Positions 33,370 through 44,945 of a stretch of 64,000 nucleotides of DNA are shown here, piece after piece. Source of the stretch: Sipunculus nudus (Eukaryota > Annelida > Sipuncula > Golfingiida > Sipunculidae); NCBI GenBank assembly GCA_026874595.1, contig CM049314.1:24997729-25061728 (forward strand). The letters are read 5' to 3'. Below the pieces are notes generated by a model. That model was not told the DNA's origin. It saw only the letters and a list, made by a program, of their open reading frames with translations, and ran no database searches. The translations under genes were made by a program, and so were the position numbers. The number at the start of each line of letters is the position of its first letter. Positions within the stretch are counted from its first letter, which is position 1.

Positions 33370-33500
33370 GTCCAAAACCGAGTGCAGGTCTGAGTCCAGG
33401 CAATTCGAGTTCAAGACCAATTTCCAAGACCAAACCCAAGTCCGAGTTTTTTTTTTAAATTGAATCCAAGTCCCAGTGCGAATAAAGTAAACATCTGGAT
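33370..33500. repeat. CAAGTC/GAGTCC-word repeat shared by both arms
   Basis: Words such as GAGTCCAGG, CCAAGTCC and GAGTTCAAGACC are repeated. The counterpart in the left arm is 3190-3290 (GGACTTGGAACTTGGACTT). A third, independent patch is at 35180-35295 (CCGAGTCAGAG, GAGTCCAGAACC). Resembles the sub-terminal wording of hAT-type MITEs. Confidence 0.45.
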
Positions 33501-33611
33501 GAATAAACAATTGAGACAAGACTATGAGATATTTACTTGCTTTTTGTTGGATCACGTATTTTTGATTTCTATAAACAGTTATCTGGACAGCCGATACAAA
33601 AAGAAATATGT

Positions 33612-34357
33612 AATTTAAAAAAATGCTTATTTGTGCCTACATGCCTTCAATATTAATCAATGTCCAAACTGTGGATTGGTTGAATCATCTGTTCACTTCT
33701 TCTTAATGTGTCCATACTACGGAATCGTACGACAACTGCTACTAGAGCAATTACAAAATATAATCCCTGATATAATAACTTCTTTCATTTCAAATCCAGG
33801 CAGACAACAAACCGATAAATTAATGTCTATCTTGTTACATGGGTCATCAGATTTCAGTATAATAGTCAATCAGTGTATACTTGATCACACCTACACATAT
33901 CTTAAATCATCAAGACGTTTTTTATGCTGAAAATGTCATGAAATGTAATTGTAACTGTGATATATTATCTATATTTTTTTAAACATCTACCAGGGTCTAT
34001 ACCTTTAATCACTGAACTTTGTTCTTGTATTTCAAATGTATTTATCAGACTTGGCTGATTGTTCATATCTTATCTTCTATAAGTATGATGGATACATCAT
34101 ATTATGCATGATCGATAACAGATTTCCTCGGTTTTGATATCTCAACATATTGTTATTGAATAGATATCATATATATTTGCATATTATTTAGACATTCATT
34201 GATATATTGTTATAACGGGTTTGTTATATGCACAATTCTCTTTAATTGTTAGACATTTGTATATTGTATCTCCTGTTTGAAAGTTTGGAGAGAACTTATA
34301 TTAGCGCTTATAAGCGCTACTTGTACAATCCAAAAGAAATAAATATGTTTAAACCAA
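33612..34357 (+). pseudogene. 5'-truncated LINE: C-terminus of reverse transcriptase ORF plus 3' UTR
   Basis: The frame from about 33631 to 33930 reads INQCPNCGLVESSVHFFLMC followed by PYYGIVRQLLLEQL, the C-x2-C...H-x4-C zinc-binding tail found at the C-terminus of many LINE ORF2 proteins. No endonuclease or RT core is present. After the stop there are about 425 bp of 3' UTR with a short palindrome (TTAGCGCTTATAAGCGCTA) and AATAAA at 34338-34343. The left arm of the segmental duplication has the empty site, which gives both ends: homology stops near 33612 and resumes at ATATAAAGAAATTT (34358). So the copy inserted after the duplication, already truncated. Its family differs from the LINE at 46.5 kb. 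Confidence 0.75.
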
Positions 34358-34604
34358 TATAAAGAAATTTGGAACTTCCATATTTGGGCATAACCGTATA
34401 TAAGACACACTGAAGCTTGTCCCCGGTCGCTACAGGCAAAGTTTGAATGTTTATACAGCGGGAAAGTTGAAAATTAATACTGAGTAGAAATGTTAAATCT
34501 TACTGCATTGCATTGAATGATATCATATTTGTAGTTAAAATATCTATAAACAAAACTTTAAATGGACCTGATCACGCAAAAACAAATGTGAAATAAAATT
34601 TAAA

Positions 34605-35640
34605 AAAATTAAAATGAAACGTGCCAAAATAATGCACTGTAACCCTTGGCTTACACCTGTACACGAACCTTTAAAAAAGTGGGCTGGGCGCGATCACCAG
34701 CGTGTTCCGTTTTCTTTTCAGAAAATTCACCAGTTCATGTTTGGACTACTCCTTGTTTGGATCTATGAAGAATGCGTAAAATCGGACCTCCGGTCACACG
34801 CCTTGTCATGAAAAACAGCAGACACACATGGATCGTGTTTACTCATACGCAGAACCATAACAAGGTCTTACACAGCTGATGGGGAGGTACTGAGACCGTG
34901 TGCTGAGATGGTTGCGGAAAACTTTTGTATAAAGCAAAACTGAACTGATAGTGTAAAAGATATGATATATAATAGCTCCTGATTATGTCCCTTTAAAGTA
35001 GCACCGCAGGAAGACCATAAACAATAATATATATAGGATGTATAAGGGATTAGCTAAAGGTTAATTTCAATCATGCGGCAAAATGTCTTATCATTTATTA
35101 AATATTTTCTTGCAATAGTAAATATGTAGGTAGAGTGTTACCCAGGATTAGCATTAGACCTTACATGAAAGAGGTTTTTACATTGGACTCAAGCTCGACA
35201 TTTACTGTCCTCCGAGTCAGAGTACAAATCCGAGTCCAGAACCATCGGGTTCAAGAAAGTCCCTGAAAAGTGGACTCTAGTAAGGACCCGAGTCTGATAT
35301 CACTGTTATGCCACCTTGTATCAAGATAGCTTCTTGGCTAGTATACTGGATTAATAGAATACTTTCCAGAAAAATACTTTTGCGTTTAGAGATCTTTTCA
35401 ATGAAAACTATGTTCATGCGCACATTTGAACCGGCTGCAATATTTTTAATAAAATGTGTCACTTTGTGTTAATCATTTCAAGATCTTTTGTTTCATTTTG
35501 TGTTGTTCTTTGATTTTAAGTTTAATCAGTATAAAGTGGAACCTCTCCTAACGGAAGCCCTCTGTACGAAGGGCCCCTCTTTATTGCGGGCAAATTGTCT
35601 GTAATTCGGAGGTTCTACTGTATATTATAAGTTACCCCAT
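34605..35640. other. Right-arm-only block with no gene
   Basis: About 1.03 kb with no counterpart in the left arm. It includes the GAGTCC patch (35180-35295) and a small MITE (35532-35622). No open frame with a family signature. Confidence 0.45.
35532..35622. mobile_element. Short MITE, CAGTAGAACCTCC-type ends
   Basis: Left end TAAAGTGGAACCTCTCC and right end GGAGGTTCTACTGTA are imperfect inverted repeats enclosing about 60 bp. The ends resemble pogo-type (CAGTARAACCTC) elements, with TA on the right. Confidence 0.5.
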
Positions 35641-35705
35641 ATTACCTAAATATAATTATATAGAACACCACGCCTTGACATAACGCAAAATAATACAATT
35701 GAATA

Positions 35706-35883
35706 CAGTAAAACTCGTTTAAGGGAAACCTCGTTTTAGCGACCACCTCAAAATAACGACCGTTTGATTACTGTCCCGATTCTTGTTTTGCACTTTATAT
35801 ACAACCTCACATAGACGACCACCTTGAACATGTGACCAATTTTACTAGGCCCCGTTGGCGGTCATAATTTCTCGGTTTTACTG
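35706..35883. mobile_element. pogo-like MITE, right-arm copy
   Basis: Ends CAGTAAAACTCGTTTAAGG and CTCGGTTTTACTG, flanked on both sides by TA. The interior shows the GCGACCACCTCAAAATAACG type of sequence common to pogo/Tigger derivatives. It is the orthologous insertion to 2555-2714 in inverted orientation. Confidence 0.8.
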
Positions 35884-35919
35884 TATAGTTATATTACATA
35901 TTATAATTATTAATTCCAT

Positions 35920-37030
35920 GAGGATAAAGTATTGTACCTTAGATATCCTTTACCATAAATAATATGATTTGAAATGTTATTAAGAAACACAAGATGTAAT
36001 GACGAATTGAATATTTTTTTTGTGTTTCCCCCAAAAAAATTTTCATTAACACTGAAGTTTAAAAAAAAACACATAGTTATAAAGCATACCGGTGTAACAC
36101 CTACTAACTGCCTTAACATTAATCAGAACAATCACCAGAGCAGGCAACTGAGCATCCAATTTTTATTATAATTTTTTTTTAAAGTAACATACTTTTTCAG
36201 GAAAAATTTCCTTTTATACTTTTTTATATTTTTTTTCAGGGGTTAATTTTATACTTATTTTCTCCTTTCATCATCTTCACGTGGTGATTTTAGGCTGTTT
36301 ACATGAACTTATTGAATGCAGTAGACATACTCTATCAATATTGCATAAAAATATAATTTTGTTCGCAGTTATTTAATCCGATCTTGCAAATGTTTGACAG
36401 AATCACTAGAATAACGGAATACTGAGGAGTCTCGCTGTAACTCACCACATAACTGCAGATTTTATACATGCAGCTTGTTCAGAAGTATCACATGCTATAA
36501 AATTGTACAGAAATTTTACAATTTGGCTTTGGTTAATATATTTTTCATTTTTTATTAAACAAATAGATATTTTTTCTTGTACGATTTTACACTTTTTATC
36601 AATAAAAAACTGCATCTCTGCATCTTTGATGCGTTCATTCGTTAAGAATATCAGAGAAAACTTTAGCTTGATTCAGACTGACCATAGAAGCATGACTCAT
36701 AAGATTTTAGATAAACCGATAGAGCCAGCGAGCAATGAAAAAACACACAAGAACTGCACAGATAATACATTAAATATTACAAGCATAATACACTGTATAT
36801 GCGTTTATTTGTTTCAACGATACGACCACATTTAGACCATGTAATCTTAACTTATAATATTTATTACCTGTCTGTCAGAATATTCATTAGGTGGTTAATA
36901 AAAACAAAACGATATTGTTTTTTTTTTGCTTAGTGATACATAATTAAGTGTGCAATATTAACACTTGCTATGATTTAGGTATCTGTGGAATAATGTACCA
37001 TGATTTAATCGTCAGCCTTTTTCACATGAA
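35920..37030. other. Non-coding AT-rich stretch
   Basis: A 110-codon frame at 36503-36835 is present but starts at a non-ATG codon and has no recognised motif; not called. Confidence 0.5.
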
Positions 37031-37034
37031 CGTT

Positions 37035-37280
37035 CTCTCTTTTTTTACATCTGCACTTTTGCTAGCCATGCAAATGTTTCTTGTTTCTGCAAATAAAAAG
37101 AACGGATGGGTAATTTAAGTAAGTAAAGTCTACACTTGATACTAATCAGTCAAAATAGTGCCAGGTTAATTAGAGAACACCCAAAGGAATGTGTAGTTAT
37201 GGGCGACCAAACACTAAAAGACTCCGTTTTGTCTCTCATGGTCATATAGGCTTTGGAAACCGAATACAAATAGTTTCAAA
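37035..37280 (+). repeat. 260-bp direct duplication, copy 1
   Basis: Matches 37550-37815 in the same orientation. Shared words include GCTAGCCATGCAAATGT or its equivalent, CTGGTTTCTGC/CTTGTTTCTGC, TTAATTAGAGAA, GTGACC/GCGACC and ACTCCGTTTTGTC. Diverged by substitutions and small indels. No coding potential. Confidence 0.7.
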
Positions 37281-37549
37281 ACATAATCAGAATATAACAA
37301 ATTTAATGTATATATGTGTGTATTCGATTTCAACGACAGGTCAATATATAAAATAAGTAATATTATCGTATTCTTTAAAATATAATAGTATCATCCTTAT
37401 AATCAAGGGCTTAATACAGACAAAGCAATATTGGACTTTAAACTTTGTGATACACGACTTTATGTATATTTTTAACACTTTTTAAAATTTACGAATAACC
37501 GTTGAAAAACTTAACATATATGATCAAGGTCTCTTTACAATTGAAAAAT

Positions 37550-37830
37550 TATTTATTCTTTTTCATTTGCACGCCTGCTAGCAAGGCAAATGTATCTGGT
37601 TTCTGCGAAGAGGAAAAAATGGAAGGGTCAATTTCGTCTATTTTGTAAAATTAGTCAATATAATACCAATTTAATTAGAGAAGTCCCTCAGTGAATGTGT
37701 AATTAAGCGTGACCAATAATTGATATACTCCGTTCTGTCCCTCAAGCCCATGTGCTGAAACCCCCATTTAAATAGTTTTCTGTGCTAAAACCCCCATTTA
37801 AATAGTTTTCAAATCAGCGCTCCAATCTGT
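37550..37830 (+). repeat. 260-bp direct duplication, copy 2
   Basis: Second copy. It ends in its own perfect 29-30 bp tandem duplication (GCTAAAACCCCCATTTAAAT plus AGTTTTC, twice) at about 37755-37812. Confidence 0.7.
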
Positions 37831-38265
37831 CCTACTTACCGGCTAGGTTTAGAATAGACTTGGAAATAAGATGTGTTTCTACGCTTTTTGTATGATAAAT
37901 TAATACCTGGACAATAACACAGAGAAGGTAATAATGTTTACAGGGGTTATGAATGTATTCAATGTTTAGTGTTCGGACTTATTAACTTTAAATCACTAAA
38001 GCCGAATTTTAATTTTGTTTGGTGACTGTAGTTTAAAAGCGGTCATTTTCCTTTTACAATGCTGGAACTTTTTTCAGGTTCTTCATGATTGGTATTACGA
38101 TGAACTTGTATAACTCAGGACTGCAACGATTGCATGCACGCAATACTACCAACAGTGTTTATTTCCAACGTTTAGATGAAGGTCAAGCACACGTATTCCA
38201 AATCTCATTTTATTATCACATTAAAAATTGCCTATGAAAAATATATTATATAGATTTTACATTAA

Positions 38266-38823
38266 ATGAGCCTAATTCCTGGAGGAAAAACATTTTTTCA
38301 ATCTATTTTTTCCAATAAAAACTTTGGTTTCTGTGAGTTGTTCAAAAACTATTGGCACATCTATGAGAACTGTCAACTCGGCAGTGACGTCACACACTGG
38401 GAACTAAAGATTCTAGGTCTCAGTAAAGGCACAGTATTTCTACCACTGTCAGTCCGACATTTTCAGCAGAGAATAAAAACAATATGCATTACTAGATCTG
38501 AGTTGTTGCTAAAAATTCAACACATGATGTCAAATGTGTACCAGCCAATCAAATCAGGGCAAGTCTTTCATCTGGATGAAATCCTCTGTTCACACAACAA
38601 ACGCACGTGGAATAGGTTTACCTTCAGTGAAAGAAAATTCGTTTGCAGACAGACACTTGTTATGAAAATTAAGTCGCTGGACAAAAAATCTCTAGACAGA
38701 TGTCCAGGATATTCTTCACATGAAACACACAAACATATATATATATATATATATAAACATAGGTCTTACCTCATATTATTTACTCTTCTAATATCTGGAG
38801 GGACCAAACCACCAGCCCATTGA
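38266..38823 (+). CDS. Unidentified 185-codon open frame (doubtful gene)
   Basis: ATG-initiated frame, unusually long for this AT-rich DNA. The first 155 residues are not low-complexity (for example GSDVTHWELKILGLSKGTVF and QPIKSGQVFHLDEILCSHN). A (TA) run then adds IYIYIYK, and the last 20 residues look like read-through. No domain, signal peptide or clear membrane segment was recognised. It could be a relic of a transposon ORF or an exon of an unknown gene; chance is also possible. Confidence 0.2.
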   Translation: MSLIPGGKTFFQSIFSNKNFGFCELFKNYWHIYENCQLGSDVTHWELKILGLSKGTVFLPLSVRHFQQRIKTICITRSELLLKIQHMMSNVYQPIKSGQVFHLDEILCSHNKRTWNRFTFSERKFVCRQTLVMKIKSLDKKSLDRCPGYSSHETHKHIYIYIYKHRSYLILFTLLISGGTKPPAH

Positions 38824-40738
38824 ACCGTTGGGCGTGGTCCAAATAAAGTGTGCATGCGCGTCTTAATCAAAGAGACTTCGTTCTAAACACGCAGTGGCGT
38901 CAACACAGGGGGAGGGATCCCCTCACACATTTTTGCAAGGGGGATGGTCAATGTAATTATCCTCCCCCTCCCCCAATATTCAGAAAATATTATTTATAAA
39001 ATGACAATGAAATATATTGATAATTAGACTTTGTTTCCATTTCTAAGATTATTATGAAATATTATTTTTAAACATGGTTTCGACTCAACCTCTACTTGAA
39101 ACATACTTTTAAAAATAAAAAAACCTTATACTGAATTCAGTTACACAGACAAACAAATCTTAAGAAAAACAAGGTGTGCCAGCTTTGACTTGTTTCACAC
39201 GCCTGTTAATTACCACCCACTGTTGAAGACAACTTGACACCACTGACAAACACAGTTTCCGTCTTGAAGCTTATTATGAGTTATGATCAGGGAAAGAACC
39301 CCCAAGAGCAAAATGGAACCTTTTCACTGAGAAAATGGTTCCTTCTGGAACCATGGTTCTTGACAGAACCATATGGGTTCTCAGAAGAACTCCGAGAGGG
39401 AATAAGCTGGCCAGTTCAAATGTACTCACAGGTATATTTATTTTCCTTTGTTAAATAACGTCGGCATTGTTGAGAAGAAATATTGATCATCCTCATTATG
39501 AATAGTAAAACATTGAACTTGTATAATACATTCTTTATTGTACGGGTTGTATTATCAAAAAATAAACCAACCGTGATAACACGACTCGTGTGTATGTTAT
39601 GTAACACGGTAGGAGTTTATCGTCGGTATATGTCCCATGAGTGATACTGCAGCTAACATTGCACGGCAATAAGGTAAATTTGAAATACTCCTGCATCTCC
39701 TAAGTTGTTGTTTTTTATTTTAATAAAGACATATGTGATACCATGGTAACGTAGAGAATGTAAAGTATGTGCTTTTTTAAGACGAACTACCTTAACAGGA
39801 GATGACAGTATGGGTGGATTCAGTAGGGGGGGGGGGGGCGCTAGGTTATGAGTCCCTTATTTGGGAAAATTTACATTATTATATACAGTGTTTTTTTCTC
39901 TCAAATTTTAAGACTCAACGCTGTTTCCTGGAACTGAATAATTAGTTTGCGTTGGAGTGCATGAGAACATTGATGACAATGTTTATGTGGTATACAGAAA
40001 ATGTTAGGGTCCATACTCTGGCATAGATAAAAAAAATGTGCCAGGATCGAATGTTAGACTAACTTTATAAGTACCTCTTGCATTCAGAAGCATAGGGAAG
40101 AAAACGGCTTCAGACGCAAAATCCTGCGCTGCGATTCGGTATAAGGCGCACACTACTCTTATTTCCAAAAGTGGGTCCATTTTAAGAAAAATTTCTTTAA
40201 AATGTTCACGCCTCCAAAACCTTACCCCCCTCTTTTTGCACCTCTTCGAAATTCTGCTTCTATAGTATTTACCCTTTATATGTAACCGTTAATCATTTCT
40301 GAGGTAGCAAGAACTAAAATAAGTGGACAAATGACAATCAGTTTGAACGTCTCACAGTAAAAAAATAAATGGAAATGGGTTTTTTCTTGGGGATTAGCAA
40401 TGGAATCAAACGAAGTAACAGATGAAAAACAGAAATAGTAACAAACAGACATTTGTCGAAGCATAACCTCCGTTACCCTTTGTTAACACGGGTAATTGTG
40501 AGGTGAAGCTGTCAGATAACTGCAGTCACGACTCAAATAGGCCCTATCAGGTTTATTTAAATGATTTTGAAATGAAACCACGGCTGATACTAGACGAGAC
40601 AGAATCGATAGAACATACCGCCCGCTCCCCTGTGATGATTGTTGGATGACAGTATCCCTTATTATTGGTTAGTATGAATCATTTTAAATATCAACATGAC
40701 GATTCCAGAGCATTTAATTATTACCACCATATTTTCTC
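38824..40738. other. Region with no secure gene
   Basis: Contains a GGTTC/GAACC-word repeat (39280-39410: AATGGAACC, GGTTCCTTCTGGAACCATGG, GGTTCTTGACAGAACC) that forms nested short palindromes, and a poly-G run at 39828-39838. Otherwise plain AT-rich DNA. Confidence 0.5.
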
Positions 40739-40813
40739 CAGAAGAGGATCCAGATTTTTTCAGCCGCCGCAACCTTTTAACCCCCCTTTTCAAAAATCCT
40801 GGATCCGCCCCTG
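40739..40813 (-). mobile_element. GGATCC-type MITE, short internally deleted copy
   Basis: 75-bp copy with both ends (CAGAAGAGGATCCAG and CTGGATCCGCCCCTG) and a short remnant of the interior (minus: AAAAGGGGGGTTAAAAGG, GCGGCGGCTGAAAAAA). Same family as 11913-12076 and 32764-32962, inverted orientation. Confidence 0.7.
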
Positions 40814-41227
40814 CTCTTGTACATGTTTAAACTAGAAAGCACTGGCCGCATAGATTTGCTATCACCTGGAACCACACAAAGCTCAGATGGTGCTAGTGTT
40901 ATAACAAGGATTAATTTTAAATTTGAATTATAAACAACGTTTCCTTTCCCCGTTTGCGGTTGCTGCCGCAGTTCGGTCGCAGATACAGTCAAACATATGT
41001 TTTGATGAACGACCGATTCCTTTTTACGGGTGCGGTACGTTTCCGACCTGTCATCCGACAAAATTTTTGTCCGATCGATCTCTTAAATTAAACGGATGGA
41101 ATCGGACAAAGAATCTGGCTGAGTTGTATTCGCCACATAGGGGTTTCTCCAGGATTAATCTGTTTATCACGTTCTCCGCCTGAAAACACCAAATGTAAAC
41201 CATAGTAAATATGTGAAACATTTGCCA

Positions 41228-41233
41228 TATATA

Positions 41234-41289
<56 letters not shown>
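41228..41289. repeat. (TA)n microsatellite
   Basis: About 30 TA units, preceded by ATATATAATTAT. Confidence 0.97.
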
Positions 41290-41290
<1 letters not shown>

Positions 41291-41474
41291 TAGCAATTAC
41301 CCGTGGGCGAGCATTTAGTTCTGATGTCAAATAGGCTGTCATGGTTTCATGTCTTGGGTGTACAATGTTACTGTCTCTTTGAATCCGACATTTGGTGTAA
41401 GTGTTCTGTCTCTGAGTTAACCTTGTGTCGGAGTCTGAATGACCTGGACGAATACGTTCTTGTCCGAATGGTGG

Positions 41475-41548
41475 AATGTCTTCGGACAAACCCGGAGCAT
41501 ATGTGTGTCAAAAATCACGGCAAACCGTAGTGTCAGAGGAGACATGTA
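41475..41548 (+). repeat. Dispersed direct repeat, copy 1
   Basis: CTTCGGACAAACCCGGAGCA TATGTGTGTC and AAAATCACGGCAA match 43130-43208. The adjoining 190 bp back to the (TA)n array may belong to the same element. Confidence 0.6.
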
Positions 41549-43129
41549 AATTCACACATGAATCCGCCAGTAAAGGAACCTGTTATCTTGCATGGTAGTA
41601 CAGTACAGCGCTGAGACGTGATCTCGATAATTGCATTCCGGTTATAACGCACAAAAACTGAGCACTCACATGGTCGGGCAATCCCGCTGCGCAAAAGTTC
41701 GTGGTAGCATTATATTATGTGGTACATTTAATGGCTGTATATATTTTTAAATATCACGCACTCCTTTCTGTTTGAAAGCTGAGCCAATGTTTTCCAGTGA
41801 GACAGTCACTGCGTTCAGGCAGTGTGTTAAACCCGGATCCCACTCCGGATCCCGGAACCCAAGAAAAATTTGTAATTCTTAAACTCTCATGGTAATTTGT
41901 CCTGATATTTTAGCATAATCGTATCTAAAGACATATTTTATATTATGTTTGGTTAAAAAAAAAAGTCTGTTTTGCAACAAAAAAAACCACTTACGGACAC
42001 TGGGGCACGGACCTCACGGATTACACGGACCCCGTTTTCTCGTTGTTTTACCATTTCTTTAGTACATACATGTATTTGACATCACGTTTAGCCATGACAC
42101 ATTTGTGATTTATTATTGTGTTTGTATCTGTATTTTTACATTTCTGTCTCAGTTTTTATTCATAATTTTATATTTGCTATTTATTTCATTTGTGTAGCGT
42201 TTTAAAAAGTTTTATAATTTAAAACATTTACAAAATCATTATTTTGGAACCTGTAGTTGCTTGAAATGCAAGAAATCAACAATTCCTTTCGGTATTTATA
42301 TTATTGCCAACTTTAAAAATTGCATGGTTGTTATGAACGGAGCACGAAACCTGTTGTTATGTGGAAGTGCTCTGATATATCAGTCTCAGGTCCGCTCAAC
42401 TGTTGGTGCACTTCAAATTAAATCTCCCCCACTGTGTCCGCACTATTATATTTTTATTTAAAATAACAAATATTATATTTAGAGTGTGACATTAGTGCTA
42501 TTTTTGTCCTCTTTTAGTCATAAATAAAAATATGAGCGGTGGTTACTGGGGTCCGTCAAAATTGAACAGTCGGCAAATTCAAGTAAATGAGGTCCGTCTT
42601 CATCGAAATATTTTTGTAATTATAAATCTTTCAGGGAATCGGTCATTTACAAATGTGCAACATTTAGGGACTTTGCTCTGTCCTTACATCAACAATAGTG
42701 GTGTTTTTATCGGTATAAATAATGGAAAATGAGGAAATAGATTTATGGGGTCCGGGGACCGTGGAGTTTGGGTTTTACACACTACCCTGCTTTCACTACC
42801 GCTCGGAAAATTTACATTCTTTGAAAGATCCCCCTTTTGAGCATTTTCCTCACGCGAGATCTCCTTGTGCACAATAGACCTTTTCGCTGCGCGGAGGTTG
42901 CCTTTTGAGAAGGGATCACCAATGGGGATTATTTCGGGCCGGTCAGCGCAAATTTAAGAAAAGCCCATATAGGGCCCCCGGATTAAAATCTGTCCCGCCA
43001 TCACACACTCTATGACCATTGTGTTACCGGGCCCGAAGACACAAAGAAAAGAGGCGCCCGCGGGGGAGCTTATATTAAAATTATTAATTATGCAGGTAAT
43101 ACGCAAATATTGCAAATAAAAGGGGGCGG
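41549..43129. other. Non-coding stretch
   Basis: No secure gene. Repeated CACGGAC and GGTCCG words occur around 41990-42030, 42550 and 42745. A GC-richer patch lies at 42890-43080. Confidence 0.45.
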
Positions 43130-43208
43130 AATCTCTTCGGACAAACCAAGAGCATATGTATGTCGAAAATCACGGCAATCCGTGCGGCGGTATCAGAGGA
43201 GATACGGA
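43130..43208 (+). repeat. Dispersed direct repeat, copy 2
   Basis: Second copy of the 41475-41548 sequence (CTTCGGACAAACCAAGAGCA, AAAATCACGGCAATCCGTG). A short TA run follows at 43281-43298. Confidence 0.6.
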
Positions 43209-44086
43209 AAATCACAAAAATCGCCTTACGCTATTTATATATAGATCATACATAAATCTTATATTTATCATATGGACAAATTATATATATATATATATTT
43301 TATCCGCAGCCGCAACAGGGAATCGTTGCTTTAACTCTGACAATACTTTTTTTTATTCTTTCCTTAACATGTTGGGCGGAGAAAGTCAGAATTCAACCGT
43401 GAAAACTAGCCTTGCCGACTCATAGAACAGATAACAGCAGCCGATCTATACTCGCCATGCGCATGCCTTTGAAAATGTTTTATCAAACGCATTCCGTTCA
43501 AGCCGTCCATCGCGTCAGGATGTGGTTGCGTTTTTCGAAACGAACTGATTTTTAAAAGAGATTTCAAAGATCGAGATTAATTTACTGATAGAATTTGACT
43601 CGCTCCTCTTATTGTGTGTCAGGAGAAAAACAGATTCAAGATATAACCGAGGTATTGCGTCATAAGAGAAAAATGGTATCAAAGTTTCTTCTAACGAACT
43701 CGCGAGCTGGCTAAGTGGTACATAAGCTTGTTTCAGTGAAGTAAACAACCCGCAAATTTTTCAACGACATAACCTCGGTTATAAAAACATACATTGTACA
43801 TCACACATCGCAGACCGCTTACACAAGATGCATGCTCTTTCAACAACATTTGCGAGATGCTTTTGTTTGTACACGTGTAACAGAAATAATAGTTACTGCC
43901 GTTTTTTGTTGTAGGTATAACCAAAACTAATAATCAAATGCTTTATTTGATGTATTTTTGCTGTGAAGAAATTTAAATATTTTGCCTTGGATAAGATGTG
44001 GCCTCGATTAGAAGTTCGGAGGGACCGTGTGTCTGATTCTCCCCCGTAAAAATAGTAAAATATAAAAATAACTTAACAATACCAAT

Positions 44087-44089
<3 letters not shown>

Positions 44090-44139
<50 letters not shown>
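44090..44139. repeat. (TA)n array at the 3' end of a LINE fragment
   Basis: TA array that directly follows, on the minus strand, TTTCTACAATAAAATTC and TTTTTTTCTGCA. It may thus be the microsatellite tail of the LINE fragment at 44140-44945. Confidence 0.9.
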
Positions 44140-44142
<3 letters not shown>

Positions 44143-44945
44143 GAAAAAAAGAATTTTATTGTAGAAAAAGGTCTTGTGGCCCATGGTACAAATATAAATA
44201 AATAAATGCAATTAAACATTGAACATATAAAATGCATATACACATATAATACATACATATATACATGGTTGTGTAACCTGTTGTTGTGTTGTTTCATAAT
44301 AATAAAATATCTGTCACATCGAGGTTTTCTATAATTTGTTTACCTGAAATAAATATTTCGCCAGGTTCAAATGAACATTAAAAGACTGGATTTTTAATAG
44401 CTTAATTAATCCAAATGTATTTTATTTTTGGAATTTCCTTTAAAGATGTTAACAAATCATTTCTTAGATTTTCATATCTAGAGCAATAAAATAAAACAAG
44501 GATCTCATCTTCAACTTCATCTTGATTATACATTTTACAGACCCTCATTTCTTTAGGTACATTATTTCTCCTTCCAATTTCAATTTCATAAGAATGGTCA
44601 CTTAATCTAATTGTTGATAAAGCTTGCTTATATACAAATGCCATATTATATAAATATTTTTCTGGTTTTACTTCTGATTTAATTTAACTATATATACTGA
44701 GCTTAGATTTACTTCTGATTTCTGATAATATTTCTTGCTGGCTATTGTTTTTTTCGACCATCTGTACAAACAACTTCATAAACATTTTTCTGTCACCAAC
44801 ACTTTGTTCAAACCATACAAAACTAAAACAATATCTGTTTAACAGTAGTTTTATATCTGTAGCCCATGTGTCTCTTCCCATATTATGTAACAGTTTGAGG
44901 GTGTTATAACATAATCTAGGATATCTAGTATTATCCATTGTGAAT
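44140..44945 (-). pseudogene. 5'-truncated LINE fragment: C-terminal part of reverse transcriptase ORF
   Basis: Two minus-strand frames continue one another. 44938-44684 reads YPRLCYNTLKLL, GRDTWATDIKLLLNR and FVWFEQSVGDRKMF. After a frameshift near 44684, 44670-44402 reads KPEKYLYNMAFVYKQ, RLSDHSYEIEIGRR, VPKEMRVCKMYNQDEVEDE and FYCSRYENLR. This is the order seen at the C-terminus of LINE ORF2 proteins (helical segment, then the R-L-S..E-I-E-x-G-R motif, then a degenerate zinc tail; its usual H is lost). The RT core is absent. The 3' UTR ends in AATAAA-type sequence against the (TA)n array. Confidence 0.7.

Larger units (their letters stand above)
31620..35915 (+). repeat. Right arm of inverted segmental duplication carrying GPCR copy 2
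   Basis: Inverted partner of 2525-5830. It is longer because of three arm-specific segments: the MITE at 32764-32962, the LINE fragment at 33612-34357 and a block at about 34605-35640. Outside these, homology resumes each time at the expected place, for example CTTATATACGGTTAT (read on the minus strand near 34400) matching 2995, and GTATTATTTTGCGTT (minus, near 35690) matching 2728. Confidence 0.85.

Noticed and set aside
36503-36835. 110-codon plus-strand frame
   Set aside because: Starts at a non-ATG codon, AT-driven composition, no motif.
43690-43740. tRNA-like GAGCTGGCTAAGTGGTACAT
   Set aside because: A-box-like words only; no B box and no tRNA fold could be drawn.
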